64,000 nt of DNA from Streptomyces caelestis (GTDB lineage: Bacteria > Actinomycetota > Actinomycetes > Streptomycetales > Streptomycetaceae), in contig NZ_JACHNE010000001.1 of NCBI RefSeq assembly GCF_014205255.1, positions 8,494,001-8,558,000 of the forward strand. The letters run 5' to 3'. How positions within the stretch are numbered: position 1 is the first letter of the stretch; each line of letters opens with the position of its first letter. Of the stretch, positions 9,321 through 17,812 are shown in pieces. Under the pieces are notes generated by a model that was not told the DNA's origin, did not search any database, and worked only from the letters and a program-made list of their open reading frames with translations. A program made the position numbers and the translations under genes.

Positions 9321-9339
9321 TAAGGAGAGCCTTACCAAA
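9321..9339 (-). promoter_or_regulatory. Candidate DtxR/DmdR iron box
   Basis: Read on the minus strand the 19-mer is TTTGGTAAGGCTCTCCTTA. It agrees with the actinobacterial iron-box consensus TTAGGTTAGGCTAACCTAA at about 14 of 19 positions, including the GG...AGGCT core. It lies upstream of the binding-protein/permease operon, where an iron-dependent repressor would act. Regulation is inferred from the match only. Confidence 0.55.
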
Positions 9340-9453
9340 GCTGGGTGGGGGTGGGTTAAATCTCAACAATCGGACGGCAGGGGCGGCGAACCCGGCGGTA
9401 TCGACCCACTGTTCGAACTGTGTCATCGTGGGCGCCGGGCGGAGGTGAGTCGC

Positions 9454-10386
9454 ATGGTCGGCGCGGACCCCGGGCTGTTCGGCCCCGGTTCGGTGACCTG
9501 GCAGCTGCATGGTGATCCCATGATGTGGATCGCCGGCATCCGGGCGCTCTACCTCCAGGCCCTGCACCCCCGCGCGGTACGCGGCGTCACGCAGAACTCG
9601 GACTTCCGGCGTGACGCCTGGGGCCGCCTGATGCGCACCGCGAACTTCGTCGGCACGACGACGTACGGCACCACCGAGGCCGCCGAGCGGGCGGGCGCCC
9701 GCGTCCGGAAGATCCACGGCATGCTGACGGCGACCGACCCGGACACCGGCGAGCGCTACGGCGTCGACGAGCCCGGTCTGCTCCTCTGGGTGCACTGCGC
9801 CGAGATCGACTCCTATCTGGACGTCCTGCGCAGGTCCGGGTTCCGGCTCACCGACGCCGAGGCCGACCGCTACATCGCCGAACACCGGGAGAGCGCACGC
9901 CTGGTGGGCCTCGACCCCGGCACCGTACCCGCCGACAGGGCCCGACTGGCGGCGTACTTCGAGCAGGTGCGCCCCGAACTGGCCGCCGGCCCCGAGGCGC
10001 GCGAGGTGGACGACTTCCTGCTCCGCCCGCCGACGCACCCCCTCCTCGTACCGTTGCGCGAAGTGCTGTGGCGGCGCGTGGCACAACTGGCGTACGCCTC
10101 CCTGCCTCCGTACGCCCACGAGTTGTACGGCAGACCGGCCCCCGCACCCGCCACCGCCACCCGGCAACTGCGACTCACCGGTCTCCTGCTGCGCCGTGTT
10201 CCCGCACGTGTGCGGTGGCAACTCCCGCCCAAACACATCCTGCGCGCCATGGCGAGGCTCGGCCCGGACGCGCGTCCGGCGCCGTGCAAACTCGGACGAC
10301 AGCCCGCCATACTGGGTGGGCCAGGGGAGGGGCGGGCGAACAGCTACCGGGGGGAGCGTCGCGCGAGATGGGGGAGACCAGGCTGA
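9454..10386 (+). CDS. MpaB/DUF2236-family oxygenase
   Basis: A 310-residue protein of the oxygenase-MpaB family (DUF2236, related to the b-type haem enzyme latex-clearing protein). Characteristic segments are DPMMWIAGIRALYLQALHP near the N-terminus, RTANFVGTTTYGT and LLWVHCAEIDSYLDV. Family members oxidise hydrophobic substrates; the substrate here is unknown. The ATG at 9454 is preferred over the GTG at 9445 because GGAGG lies about 10 nt before it but only 1 nt before the GTG. The last 19 bp overlap the next gene, and the C-terminal 25 residues are a basic low-complexity tail. Confidence 0.75.
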   Translation: MVGADPGLFGPGSVTWQLHGDPMMWIAGIRALYLQALHPRAVRGVTQNSDFRRDAWGRLMRTANFVGTTTYGTTEAAERAGARVRKIHGMLTATDPDTGERYGVDEPGLLLWVHCAEIDSYLDVLRRSGFRLTDAEADRYIAEHRESARLVGLDPGTVPADRARLAAYFEQVRPELAAGPEAREVDDFLLRPPTHPLLVPLREVLWRRVAQLAYASLPPYAHELYGRPAPAPATATRQLRLTGLLLRRVPARVRWQLPPKHILRAMARLGPDARPAPCKLGRQPAILGGPGEGRANSYRGERRARWGRPG

Positions 10387-12596
10387 TCCACGGCCGGTAC
10401 CGGCTGCTCGACCGGATCGGGCGCGGCGGCATGGGTGAGGTGTGGCGGGCACGGGACGAGTCACTGGGCCGGCACGTCGCCGTCAAGTGCCTCAAACCGC
10501 TGGGCGCGAACCACGACCACGCGTTCACCCGCGTGCTGCGGGAACGGTTCCGCCGTGAGGCCCGGGTGGCCGCCGCGCTCCAGCACCGCGGCATCACCGT
10601 CGTGCACGACTTCGGCGAGTCCGACGGTGTCCTCTACCTCGTCATGGAACTGCTGGACGGCCGCAACCTCAGCCAGCTCCTGGAGGACAACAAGCAGCAC
10701 CCGCTGCCGGTCGCGGACGTCCTGGAGATCGCCGAGCAGGTCGCCGCCGCGCTCGCCTACTGCCACGAACAGGGCATCGTGCACCGCGATCTGAAGCCCG
10801 CCAACATCGTGCGGATCGGCGACGGCACGGTGAAGATCTGCGACTTCGGCATCGCCCGGCTCGGCCACGACATCGGCTTCACCTCCCGGCTGACCGGCAC
10901 CGGCATCGCCATGGGTACGCCGCACTACATGTCCCCGGAGCAGATCGGCGGCACCGAGGTCGACCAGCGCAGCGACCTCTACTCGTTCGGCTGCGTCCTG
11001 TACGAGATCGCCACCGGCGTACCGCCGTTCGACCTCGACGACGCCTGGGCGATCCTCGTCGGCCACCGCGACACACCGCCCCGACCGCCGCGCGAGCACC
11101 GCCCCGAACTGCCCGCGTACCTCGAGCGGGTCATCCTGGACCTGCTCGCCAAGGAACCCGACGAACGACCCGGCGACGCACGGGAGCTGGCCCGCCGGAT
11201 CAGCGCGCACCGGGCCGCGCCCGCGTACGTGCCGACCGTCGTGGCGGCCCGGCCCGCTCCCGACGCGATGGCGCGGGTCGGCCGGCTGCCGTCCTGGACC
11301 CACGGCATGACCACCGGCCACAAGGCGGCGGGCGCCGGACTGCGCACCACACCGCCGGACCCGGCGGCCGGCCTGTCCGGCGAGTGGATCGCGCGGCCCG
11401 CCACCGGCCCCGTCGGGGAACCCGCCCCCGAACAGCGGCCCGCCCCGCCCCCGGAGGCCCTGACCGCCCTGGCCGGCCGGCACAACGCGGGCCTGAGCCT
11501 CGGCCGGCTCGGCCGCTGGGCGGAGGCGGGGGAGGTGCACCGGGCGGTCGCCGCCGAACGCGAGCACCTCCTCGGCCCCGACCACCCGGACACCCTCGCC
11601 AGCCGCTACGAGGTCGCCTTCACCCTCAGCCGCACCGGCCGCGCCGCGGACGCCCTGCGCGAGTACAAGCACGTCACCGAGGCCAGGATCCGCACGCTCG
11701 GCCCCGACCACCCCGACACGCTCGCGGCCCGCCAGGAGATGGCCTACGTGCTCGGCCAGCTCGGCCGCGCCTTCGATGCCCACCGGGTGTACACAGCGGT
11801 GCTCGCCGCCCGGGAGCGCACCATGGGGCCCGACCACCCGGACACCCTGCGCTGCCGGCACAACCTCGCCTTCAACCTCAGCCGCCTGGGCCGCCTGGAG
11901 GACTCCTACCGCATGGCCCGCGAGGTGGCCGCCGCCCGCGCCCGTGTGCTCGGCCCCGACCACCCCGACACCCTGGTCACCCGCTACGAGGTCGCCTACG
12001 CGCTCGGCCAGCTGGGCCGCTGGGCAGAAGCCCTGGAGAGGTACCGCGAGGTCGCCGAGGCCCGCGGCCGCGCCCTCGGCCCCGACCACCCCGACACGCT
12101 CGCCGCCCGGCATGAGATCGGCATCAGCCTGGGCCGCCTGGGCCGCAGCGCGGAGGCCCTGGACCTCTACCGCGACCTGGCCGCGGATCGCACCCGCGTC
12201 CAGGGCCCCACGCACCCCGAGACCCTGCGCGCCCGCCACGGCCGCTGCGTCAACCTCGGCCGGCTCGGCCGCTGGGAGGAGGCCCTCGCCGAGTCCCGTG
12301 ACGTGAGCGCCGTCCGCGAGCGGGTCCTCGGCCCCGACCACCCGGACACCCTGGTCAGCCGCCGCGAGGTCGCCGTGGGCCTCGGCTGGCTGGGCCGCTG
12401 GGCCGACGCGCTCACCGAGTACCGCCGGGTGGCCGCCGCCCGCGACCGCGTCCTCGGCCCGGACCACCCCGACACCCTCGCCAGCCGCAACGACGAAGCG
12501 CATTGCCTCCAGCAGTTGGGCCGGAGCGAGGAGGCCGTGGCCCTGTACCGGAGGGTGGCGGCCCTGCGCGGGCAGCGCGCGTCGGCTGGAGGGTGA
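10368..12596 (+). CDS. Soluble Ser/Thr protein kinase with C-terminal TPR solenoid
   Basis: A 742-residue protein. The kinase domain (residues 7-285) has the glycine loop IGRGGMGEVW, VAVKC with the ATP lysine, the catalytic loop HRDLKPANIV near 139 and DFGIARLG at about 159, then APE-equivalent MSPEQIG. A Pro/Ala-rich linker (285-365) follows without a membrane segment, so unlike PknB the kinase should be cytosolic. From about residue 370 there is a kinesin-light-chain-like TPR array, with eight units starting GPDHPDTL. ATG 10368 was chosen because it begins the conserved Hanks N-lobe (GRYRLLDRIG) and has GGGGAG upstream. It overlaps the oxygenase gene, suggesting co-expression. Target unknown. 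Confidence 0.88.
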   Translation: MGETRLIHGRYRLLDRIGRGGMGEVWRARDESLGRHVAVKCLKPLGANHDHAFTRVLRERFRREARVAAALQHRGITVVHDFGESDGVLYLVMELLDGRNLSQLLEDNKQHPLPVADVLEIAEQVAAALAYCHEQGIVHRDLKPANIVRIGDGTVKICDFGIARLGHDIGFTSRLTGTGIAMGTPHYMSPEQIGGTEVDQRSDLYSFGCVLYEIATGVPPFDLDDAWAILVGHRDTPPRPPREHRPELPAYLERVILDLLAKEPDERPGDARELARRISAHRAAPAYVPTVVAARPAPDAMARVGRLPSWTHGMTTGHKAAGAGLRTTPPDPAAGLSGEWIARPATGPVGEPAPEQRPAPPPEALTALAGRHNAGLSLGRLGRWAEAGEVHRAVAAEREHLLGPDHPDTLASRYEVAFTLSRTGRAADALREYKHVTEARIRTLGPDHPDTLAARQEMAYVLGQLGRAFDAHRVYTAVLAARERTMGPDHPDTLRCRHNLAFNLSRLGRLEDSYRMAREVAAARARVLGPDHPDTLVTRYEVAYALGQLGRWAEALERYREVAEARGRALGPDHPDTLAARHEIGISLGRLGRSAEALDLYRDLAADRTRVQGPTHPETLRARHGRCVNLGRLGRWEEALAESRDVSAVRERVLGPDHPDTLVSRREVAVGLGWLGRWADALTEYRRVAAARDRVLGPDHPDTLASRNDEAHCLQQLGRSEEAVALYRRVAALRGQRASAGG
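11574..12581 (+). repeat. Eight in-phase 126-bp coding repeats (TPR units)
   Basis: The motif GGCCCCGACCACCC recurs at 11574, 11700, 11826 and so on, exactly every 126 bp, giving eight 42-residue units without any insertion or deletion. The sixth unit varies to GPTHPETL. The regularity suggests expansion by duplication with coding selection. Confidence 0.9.
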
Positions 12597-12790
12597 CGGG
12601 ACTCGCTGTGCCGGGTGGGTGGCCGTGCGCGGGCAGCGGGCGTCGGCGGGGTGGCGACGGGCGGATGTACCGGGTGGTGGTCGTACGCGGGCAGCGCGCG
12701 CCGGCCGGGCGGTGACGCGCGCTGGTGTACCGGGGCGGCGTTGCGTGGGGACGGGCGTCCGCCGCCGGGGGCGCGCGGGTGCGCCGGTGG
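12544..12790 (+). repeat. About four degenerate 60-bp direct repeats after the kinase gene
   Basis: Units begin TGTACCGG or TGTGCCGG at 12544, 12607, 12666 and 12726 (spacing 63, 59 and 60 bp), each continuing with a GCGCGGGCAGCG-like core and GGTGACG-like end. The first unit is the last coding stretch of the kinase gene; the others are non-coding. It looks like a tandem duplication of the gene's 3' end. Together with the heptamers that follow it fills the 341-bp gap, in which I see no gene. Confidence 0.65.
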
Positions 12791-12800
12791 CGACCGTGCG

Positions 12801-12835
12801 CAGCCAGCAGCCAGCAGCCAGCAGCCAGTAGCCAG
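12801..12835 (+). repeat. Heptanucleotide microsatellite (CAGCCAG x5)
   Basis: Five consecutive copies of CAGCCAG, the last reading TAGCCAG, about 100 bp before the flavoprotein start. Such a tract is prone to replication slippage. Confidence 0.85.
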
Positions 12836-12937
12836 CCAAAGCAGGCAGCCCTGCGTCCGCCGGGCCGTGCCGCACTGTCGAGATGCCCGGTCGCCGTTCG
12901 TCTGGCCGATCCGGATCACCCCGTGTTACGAAGAACC

Positions 12938-14515
12938 ATGACCGCACCCCTGGGACCCCGCGCACACCGGACGTACGACGCCGTCATCGTCGGCGGTGGC
13001 CACAACGGCCTGGTCGCCGCCGCCTACCTGGCCCGGGCCGGCCGTTCCGTGCTGGTGCTGGAGCGGCTGGCCCACACCGGTGGCGCGGCGGTGTCCACCC
13101 GGCCCTTCGCCGGGGTCGACGCCCGGCTGTCGCGCTACTCGTACCTGGTCAGTCTGCTGCCGAAGAAGATCGTGCGGGACCTGAACCTGGACTTCCGGGT
13201 ACGCGCCCGGACCATCTCCTCCTACACGCCCGCCGAACGCGGCGGCCGCCCCACCGGGCTCCTCGTCGGCGGCGGTGAACGGCGGACCAGGGAGGCGTTC
13301 GCCCGGCTCACCGGCTCTGACCGCGAGTACCGGGCCTGGCAGGAGTTCTACGGCATGACCGGCCGCGTCGCCCAGCGGGTCTTCCCGACCCTCACCGAGC
13401 CGCTGCCCACCCGCGAGGAACTGCGCCGCCGCCTCGACGACGAGGAAGCCTGGCGGATGCTGTTCGAGGAGCCGGTCGGAGTCGCCGTCGAGGAGCACTT
13501 CAGGGACGACCTGGTGCGCGGCGTGGTCCTCACCGACGCGCTCATCGGCACCTTCGCCGACGCCCACGACCCGTCGCTGAAGCAGAACCGCTGCTTCCTC
13601 TACCACGTGATCGGCGGCGGCACCGGCGACTGGGACGTGCCGGTCGGCGGCATGGGCGCCCTCACCGACGCACTGGCCGACGCGGCACGCGCTGCGGGCG
13701 CCGTCCTCGCCACCGGCCATGCGGCGCTGCGCATCGCCACGGACGGCCAGGAGGCCGAGGTCACCTACCGCACCGCCGACGGCGAGGGCACCGTCGCCGC
13801 CCGGCACGTCCTGGTGAACGCCTCCCCGCAAGCCCTGGCCGAACTGACCGGCGACACACCCCCGGCTCCCGCCGAGGGCGCCCAGCTCAAGGTGAACATG
13901 CTGCTCACGCGGCTGCCCCGGCTGCGCGACAGCGCCGTCGACCCGCGCGAGGCGTTCGCCGGGACCTTCCACATCGCCGAGGGCTACGAGCAGCTGGCCA
14001 CCGCCCACGCCCAGGCCGCCGCCGGTGACCTGCCCGAGGCTCCGCCCTCCGAGATCTACTGCCACTCGCTCACCGATCCGAGCATCCTCGGCCCGGACCT
14101 GGCCGACCAGGGCTACCAGACGCTCACCCTCTTCGGCCTGCACACTCCGGCCCGTCTGTTCGAGCGGGACAACGACGCCGTACGCGAGGAGCTGCTGAAG
14201 TCGACACTCGCCCAGCTCGACACCCACCTGGCCGAACCGCTCGCCGACTGTCTGGCCATCGACGCGGACGGACGGCCCTGCATCGAGGCCCGGACCCCGC
14301 TCGACCTGGAGCGGGACCTCGGGCTGCCCGGCGGCAACATCTTCCACCGCGAGCTGAGCTGGCCCCACGCCCAGGACGGCACCGGCCGCTGGGGCGTGGA
14401 GACCCGGCACGCGAACGTGCTGCTGTGCGGGGCCGGCGCGGTACGCGGGGGCGGGGTGAGCGGGGTGCCGGGGCACAACGCCGCCATGGCGGTGCTGGAC
14501 ATCAGGAACGACTGA
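12938..14515 (+). CDS. Phytoene-dehydrogenase-like FAD oxidoreductase
   Basis: A 525-residue flavoprotein. The N-terminal YDAVIVGGGHNGLVAAAYLARAG (residues 13-35) is the GxGxxG FAD motif in the form seen in carotenoid-desaturase-like proteins and PYROXD2, followed by VLVLERL and GGAAVSTRPF. A conserved C-terminal FAD segment is present (LLCGAGAVRGGGVSG, PGHNAAMAVL). No phytoene synthase or other carotenoid gene is nearby, so a carotenoid role is not supported; PYROXD2-like proteins have no settled substrate. ATG 12938 begins the Rossmann fold at the expected distance. Confidence 0.8.
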   Translation: MTAPLGPRAHRTYDAVIVGGGHNGLVAAAYLARAGRSVLVLERLAHTGGAAVSTRPFAGVDARLSRYSYLVSLLPKKIVRDLNLDFRVRARTISSYTPAERGGRPTGLLVGGGERRTREAFARLTGSDREYRAWQEFYGMTGRVAQRVFPTLTEPLPTREELRRRLDDEEAWRMLFEEPVGVAVEEHFRDDLVRGVVLTDALIGTFADAHDPSLKQNRCFLYHVIGGGTGDWDVPVGGMGALTDALADAARAAGAVLATGHAALRIATDGQEAEVTYRTADGEGTVAARHVLVNASPQALAELTGDTPPAPAEGAQLKVNMLLTRLPRLRDSAVDPREAFAGTFHIAEGYEQLATAHAQAAAGDLPEAPPSEIYCHSLTDPSILGPDLADQGYQTLTLFGLHTPARLFERDNDAVREELLKSTLAQLDTHLAEPLADCLAIDADGRPCIEARTPLDLERDLGLPGGNIFHRELSWPHAQDGTGRWGVETRHANVLLCGAGAVRGGGVSGVPGHNAAMAVLDIRND

Positions 14516-14611
14516 ATCACTGCCGTCCTGCGGGGCACTCCGACAGCACGAAGGTATCCGTACCAGCCGGCCGCCCCGCGCGGACGGTCGCACCACCCAC
14601 GGGAGGCTCTC

Positions 14612-14803
14612 ATGGCCGATCTCAGCCCGACCGATCTGCAGAAGGCCCTGAAGGGCATGGACTACCCGACGGACAAGAAGCACCTGGTGGAACGTGCCCG
14701 CAGCAACCACGCCGACGACAAGGTCGTCAGCCGCCTCGACAGCCTGAAGCAGGACCGCTTCGAGGGTCCGAACGAGGTGCAGAAGGCCGTCTTCAACCAG
14801 TGA
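14612..14803 (+). CDS. Small DUF2795 protein
   Basis: A 63-residue acidic/basic helical protein (MADLSPTDLQKALKGMDYP...) resembling the DUF2795 family common in actinobacteria, which contains KxL.GMDYP-like and LxxAR segments. GGGAGG lies 8 nt before the ATG. Function unknown; family proteins are often stress-induced, which is background rather than evidence from this locus. It converges on the serine hydrolase gene with 10 bp between stops. Confidence 0.7.
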   Translation: MADLSPTDLQKALKGMDYPTDKKHLVERARSNHADDKVVSRLDSLKQDRFEGPNEVQKAVFNQ

Positions 14804-14813
14804 CCGGAGCCGC

Positions 14814-16583
14814 TCAGTCGGCCGACGGTGTCCATCCCACCGCTTCGACGCGCGACGCGTCCGCCGGGCGCGCCTCGTCGAAGAGGACGTCGTCGGCCGC
14901 GTCCACGCGCAGCCCGTCCACGTAGGCCCCGCGGCCGACGTACCGCCGGTCCGTCGCGTACCGCCACCGCAGGACCAGCCGCCGCGTGGCGGGGAGGCCG
15001 GCGGTGAGCCGGTGCCAGACGCGACCGGACCAGCCGGTGACCGAGCCCGACGGGTGCTGCCGGGGGTCCTCACCCCGGCGGGACGTCGTGAAGGGCACCG
15101 GCAGCCAGGTCGTGCCCCCGTCGGCCGTCGCCTCCAGGACCAGGGCGTCGGCTCCGGGCTCGGTGTCCCACCACAGCGCGCAGCGCAGCCGCGCCCGGCC
15201 GGACGACGTGTCGAGCGTGGGGAGGGTGAGCGTCGCCGTGGCGGAGACCGCCGTCCCGGAGAACCAGGCCGTGCGCCCCCGTACCGGGCGGACCGGGACG
15301 GCCCGCGCCAGGTTGTTCGCGGCGGCCACCCGGGGAGCCGAACCGGAGCGCCAACTGCGCACCGGGTGCACAGAGTTGCCCAGTACGACGAGGAACGAGT
15401 CGGTCGTCGGGTCGAGCACCAGCGAGGTGCCGGTGAAGCCGGTGTGCCCGGCACTGCGCGGGGTGGCCATCGCGCCCATGTACCAGTGCTGGTAGAGCTC
15501 GAAACCGAGGCCGTGCTCGTCCCCGGGGAACGCGGTGTTGAAGTCGGTGAACATCAGCTCCACCGACTCCGGAGTCAGGATCCGCGCCCGCCCGTAGACA
15601 CCGCCGTTGAGCAGCGTACGGCCGAGGACCGCGAGGTCCCACGCGTCGGAGAACACGCCCGCGTGGCCCGCGACGCCGCCGAGGCTGAAGGCGTTCTCGT
15701 CGTGCACCTCGCCCCACACCAGGCCCCGGTCGAGCCCGGACCACGGAGGGCGCGCGTCCTCCGTGGCCGCGATCCCGGGCCGCCACGAGGCGGGCGGGTT
15801 GTAGCGGGTGCGGCGCAGGCCGAGCGGCGCGGTGATCTCGTCGTGGAGGAGGACGTCCAGGGAGCGGCCCGTGATCCGCTCCAGCACGAGCTGGAGCGAG
15901 ATGAGGTTCAGGTCCGAGTACAGATACGCCGTGCCCGGCGCGCTGACCGGCGCCTCGTTCCAGATGAGCCGGAGCTTCTCCTCGTACGTCGGCGCGCTGT
16001 ACAGCGGGATCCAGGCGCGCAAGCCCGAGGTGTGCGTGAGGAGCTGGCGGATCGTGATGTCCTGCTTGCCCGCACGTCCGAAGTCCGGCAGGTACGAGGC
16101 GACCTTCGCCTCCAGCTCCAGCGCGCCCCGCTCCATCTGCTGCACGGCCAGGATCGAGGTGAACAGCTTCGACACCGACGCCAGGTCGAAGACGGTGTCC
16201 TCGGCCATGGGGATCTGCTCGCCGACCGGTAACTCGACGCCGGTGTCGGTCTTCTCGTCATAGGCCCGGTACCGCATCGCCATGCCGATGGGGCGGTGCA
16301 GGGCGACGGTGCCGCCCCGTCCGGCGAGCAGGACGGCGCCCGCGTACCAGGGGTGCTCGGGGGAGGGACCGAGGAACGCCTCGGCGTCGGTGACGAGTTG
16401 ACGCAGGTGGGAGGGGAGCAGTCCGGCGCGGGCGGCCGAGCCGTGCCGCAAGGTGGGACGCCCCGTGACCGGGGCGGCCTCGGCGGGTAAGGGGGCGAGG
16501 GCCAGGGCGCCACCCAGGACCAGGGCACGCCTGCGCGTCAGCCCACCGTTCGTCGTCGCTCTGTCTGCCGTTCCTTCGGTCAC
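14814..16583 (-). CDS. Tat-exported serine hydrolase, beta-lactamase/class C PBP family
   Basis: A 589-residue protein. The N-terminus carries LTRRRALVLGGALALAP, a twin-arginine-type signal, with cleavage expected after AEA. The catalytic SxxK is SVSK near residue 136 (FDLASVSKLFTS), the second motif is YSDLN instead of the commoner YxN, and GHTGFTG is the third (HTG). About 180 further residues after the hydrolase domain (from RGRTAWFSGTAVSATATL) form a beta-rich C-terminal domain. Substrate could be a D-amino-acid peptide or ester. The GTG at 16583 follows GGGAGGA; upstream in-frame starts would hide the signal. Confidence 0.78.
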   Translation of the reverse strand: MTEGTADRATTNGGLTRRRALVLGGALALAPLPAEAAPVTGRPTLRHGSAARAGLLPSHLRQLVTDAEAFLGPSPEHPWYAGAVLLAGRGGTVALHRPIGMAMRYRAYDEKTDTGVELPVGEQIPMAEDTVFDLASVSKLFTSILAVQQMERGALELEAKVASYLPDFGRAGKQDITIRQLLTHTSGLRAWIPLYSAPTYEEKLRLIWNEAPVSAPGTAYLYSDLNLISLQLVLERITGRSLDVLLHDEITAPLGLRRTRYNPPASWRPGIAATEDARPPWSGLDRGLVWGEVHDENAFSLGGVAGHAGVFSDAWDLAVLGRTLLNGGVYGRARILTPESVELMFTDFNTAFPGDEHGLGFELYQHWYMGAMATPRSAGHTGFTGTSLVLDPTTDSFLVVLGNSVHPVRSWRSGSAPRVAAANNLARAVPVRPVRGRTAWFSGTAVSATATLTLPTLDTSSGRARLRCALWWDTEPGADALVLEATADGGTTWLPVPFTTSRRGEDPRQHPSGSVTGWSGRVWHRLTAGLPATRRLVLRWRYATDRRYVGRGAYVDGLRVDAADDVLFDEARPADASRVEAVGWTPSAD

Positions 16584-16643
16584 CGCGCATCCTCCCGCGT
16601 TCCGGACGTCCCGGACAGTATGTCCCCGGGCACCGACCATAAA

Positions 16644-16660
16644 TCTGACGGTGTATCAGG
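16644..16660. promoter_or_regulatory. Candidate operator CTGA-N7-TCAG (copy 1)
   Basis: TCTGACGGTGTATCAGG lies 43 bp before the nitronate-monooxygenase start. It has the same half-sites, spacing and flanks (AAA before, AAACCC after) as the site at 30858-30874. An inverted repeat of this size suits a TetR-type dimer; the regulator is not in the window. Confidence 0.6.
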
Positions 16661-16702
16661 AAACCCCTTCCGTCCTCCGGAGGAGTCCGGCATCCTGCGC
16701 CC

Positions 16703-17812
16703 ATGCAGACGGAGCTGAGCCAGAAACTGGGAGTCGAGCACGCCGTCTTCGGCTTCACGCCGTTCCCCGCCGTCGCCGCGGCCATCAGCCGGGCCGGCGG
16801 CTTCGGCGTGCTCGGCGCGGTCCGCTACACCGACCCCGACGAGCTCAAACGCGACCTGGACTGGATCGAGGCGCACGTGGACGGCATGCCGTACGGCCTG
16901 GACGTCGTGATGCCGGCGAAGAAGGTCGAGGGCGTCACCGTGGCGGATGTCGAGGCGATGATCCCCGAGGGGCACCGGCAGTTCGTGCGGGACACCCTCG
17001 CCGAACACGGCGTGCCCGAACTCGCCGAGGGCGAGGCGTCCGGCTGGCGCATCACCGGCTGGATGGAGCAGGTCGCCCGCACCCAGCTCGACGTCGCCTT
17101 CGACTACCCGATCCGGCTCCTCGCCAACGCCCTCGGCTCCCCGCCCGCCGATGTCGTGGCCCGGGCCCACGACCGGAACGTGCTCGTCGCCGCCCTCGCG
17201 GGCAGCGCCCGGCACGCCCGCAAGCACAAGGACGCCGGGATCGACATCGTCGTGGCGCAGGGCTACGAGGCCGGCGGCCACACCGGCGAGATCGCCTCCA
17301 TGGTGCTCACCCCCGAGGTCGTCGACGCCGTCGCCCCGCTGCCCGTGCTGGCCGCCGGCGGCATCGGCAGCGGACAGCAGGTGGCTGCCGCACTCACCCT
17401 CGGCGCTCAAGGTGTGTGGCTGGGCTCCCTATGGCTGACCACCACAGAGGCGGACCTCCACTCGCCCGCCCTCACCCGCAAGCTGCTCGCGGCCGGCTCC
17501 GGCGACACCGTCCGCTCCCGCGCACTGACCGGCAAGCCCGCACGCCAGCTGCGCACCGAGTGGACCGACGCCTGGGACGACCCGGCCGGGCCCGGCCCGC
17601 TGCCCATGCCGTTGCAGGGCCTGCTGGTCGCCGAGGCCGTCTCGCGCATCCAGAAGTACGAGGTCGACCCCCTGCTCGGCACCCCGGTCGGGCAGATCGT
17701 CGGCCGCATGAACAGCGAACGCAGCGTCCAGGCCGTCTTCGACGACCTCACCCGCGGCTTCGAACAGGCCGTGGACCGCGTCAACCGCATCGCCGGAAGG
17801 AGCGGCCAGTGA
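16703..17812 (+). CDS. Nitronate monooxygenase-family flavin enzyme
   Basis: A 369-residue FMN TIM-barrel protein of the nitronate monooxygenase / 2-nitropropane dioxygenase family. Signatures are SRAGGFGVLGA near residue 32, VAQGYEAGGHTGE near 190 (flavin phosphate binding) and VLAAGGIGSGQQVAAALTLGAQGVW. Relatives inside steroid and acyl-CoA catabolic clusters act as ene-type oxidoreductases (for example IpdC in mycobacteria/rhodococci) rather than on nitroalkanes. Its stop overlaps the start of an acyl-CoA ligase (GTGA), and an operator shared with the steroid-type cluster sits in its promoter, so a CoA-thioester role is likely here. Confidence 0.82.
   Translation: MQTELSQKLGVEHAVFGFTPFPAVAAAISRAGGFGVLGAVRYTDPDELKRDLDWIEAHVDGMPYGLDVVMPAKKVEGVTVADVEAMIPEGHRQFVRDTLAEHGVPELAEGEASGWRITGWMEQVARTQLDVAFDYPIRLLANALGSPPADVVARAHDRNVLVAALAGSARHARKHKDAGIDIVVAQGYEAGGHTGEIASMVLTPEVVDAVAPLPVLAAGGIGSGQQVAAALTLGAQGVWLGSLWLTTTEADLHSPALTRKLLAAGSGDTVRSRALTGKPARQLRTEWTDAWDDPAGPGPLPMPLQGLLVAEAVSRIQKYEVDPLLGTPVGQIVGRMNSERSVQAVFDDLTRGFEQAVDRVNRIAGRSGQ

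Noticed and set aside
6224..9448. Very long open frame on the plus strand (over 1000 codons)
   Set aside because: It is antisense to the permease and binding-protein genes; composition is Arg/Gly/Gln-rich as expected for a shadow frame in high-GC DNA, while the minus-strand proteins have clear family motifs.
10461..12965. 834-codon minus-strand frame opposite the TPR kinase
   Set aside because: It is a shadow of the repetitive kinase sequence with no recognisable domain; the plus frame has all kinase motifs.
12938..14515. Carotenoid biosynthesis cluster
   Set aside because: Only one phytoene-dehydrogenase-like flavoprotein is present, without phytoene synthase or prenyl-transferase genes.
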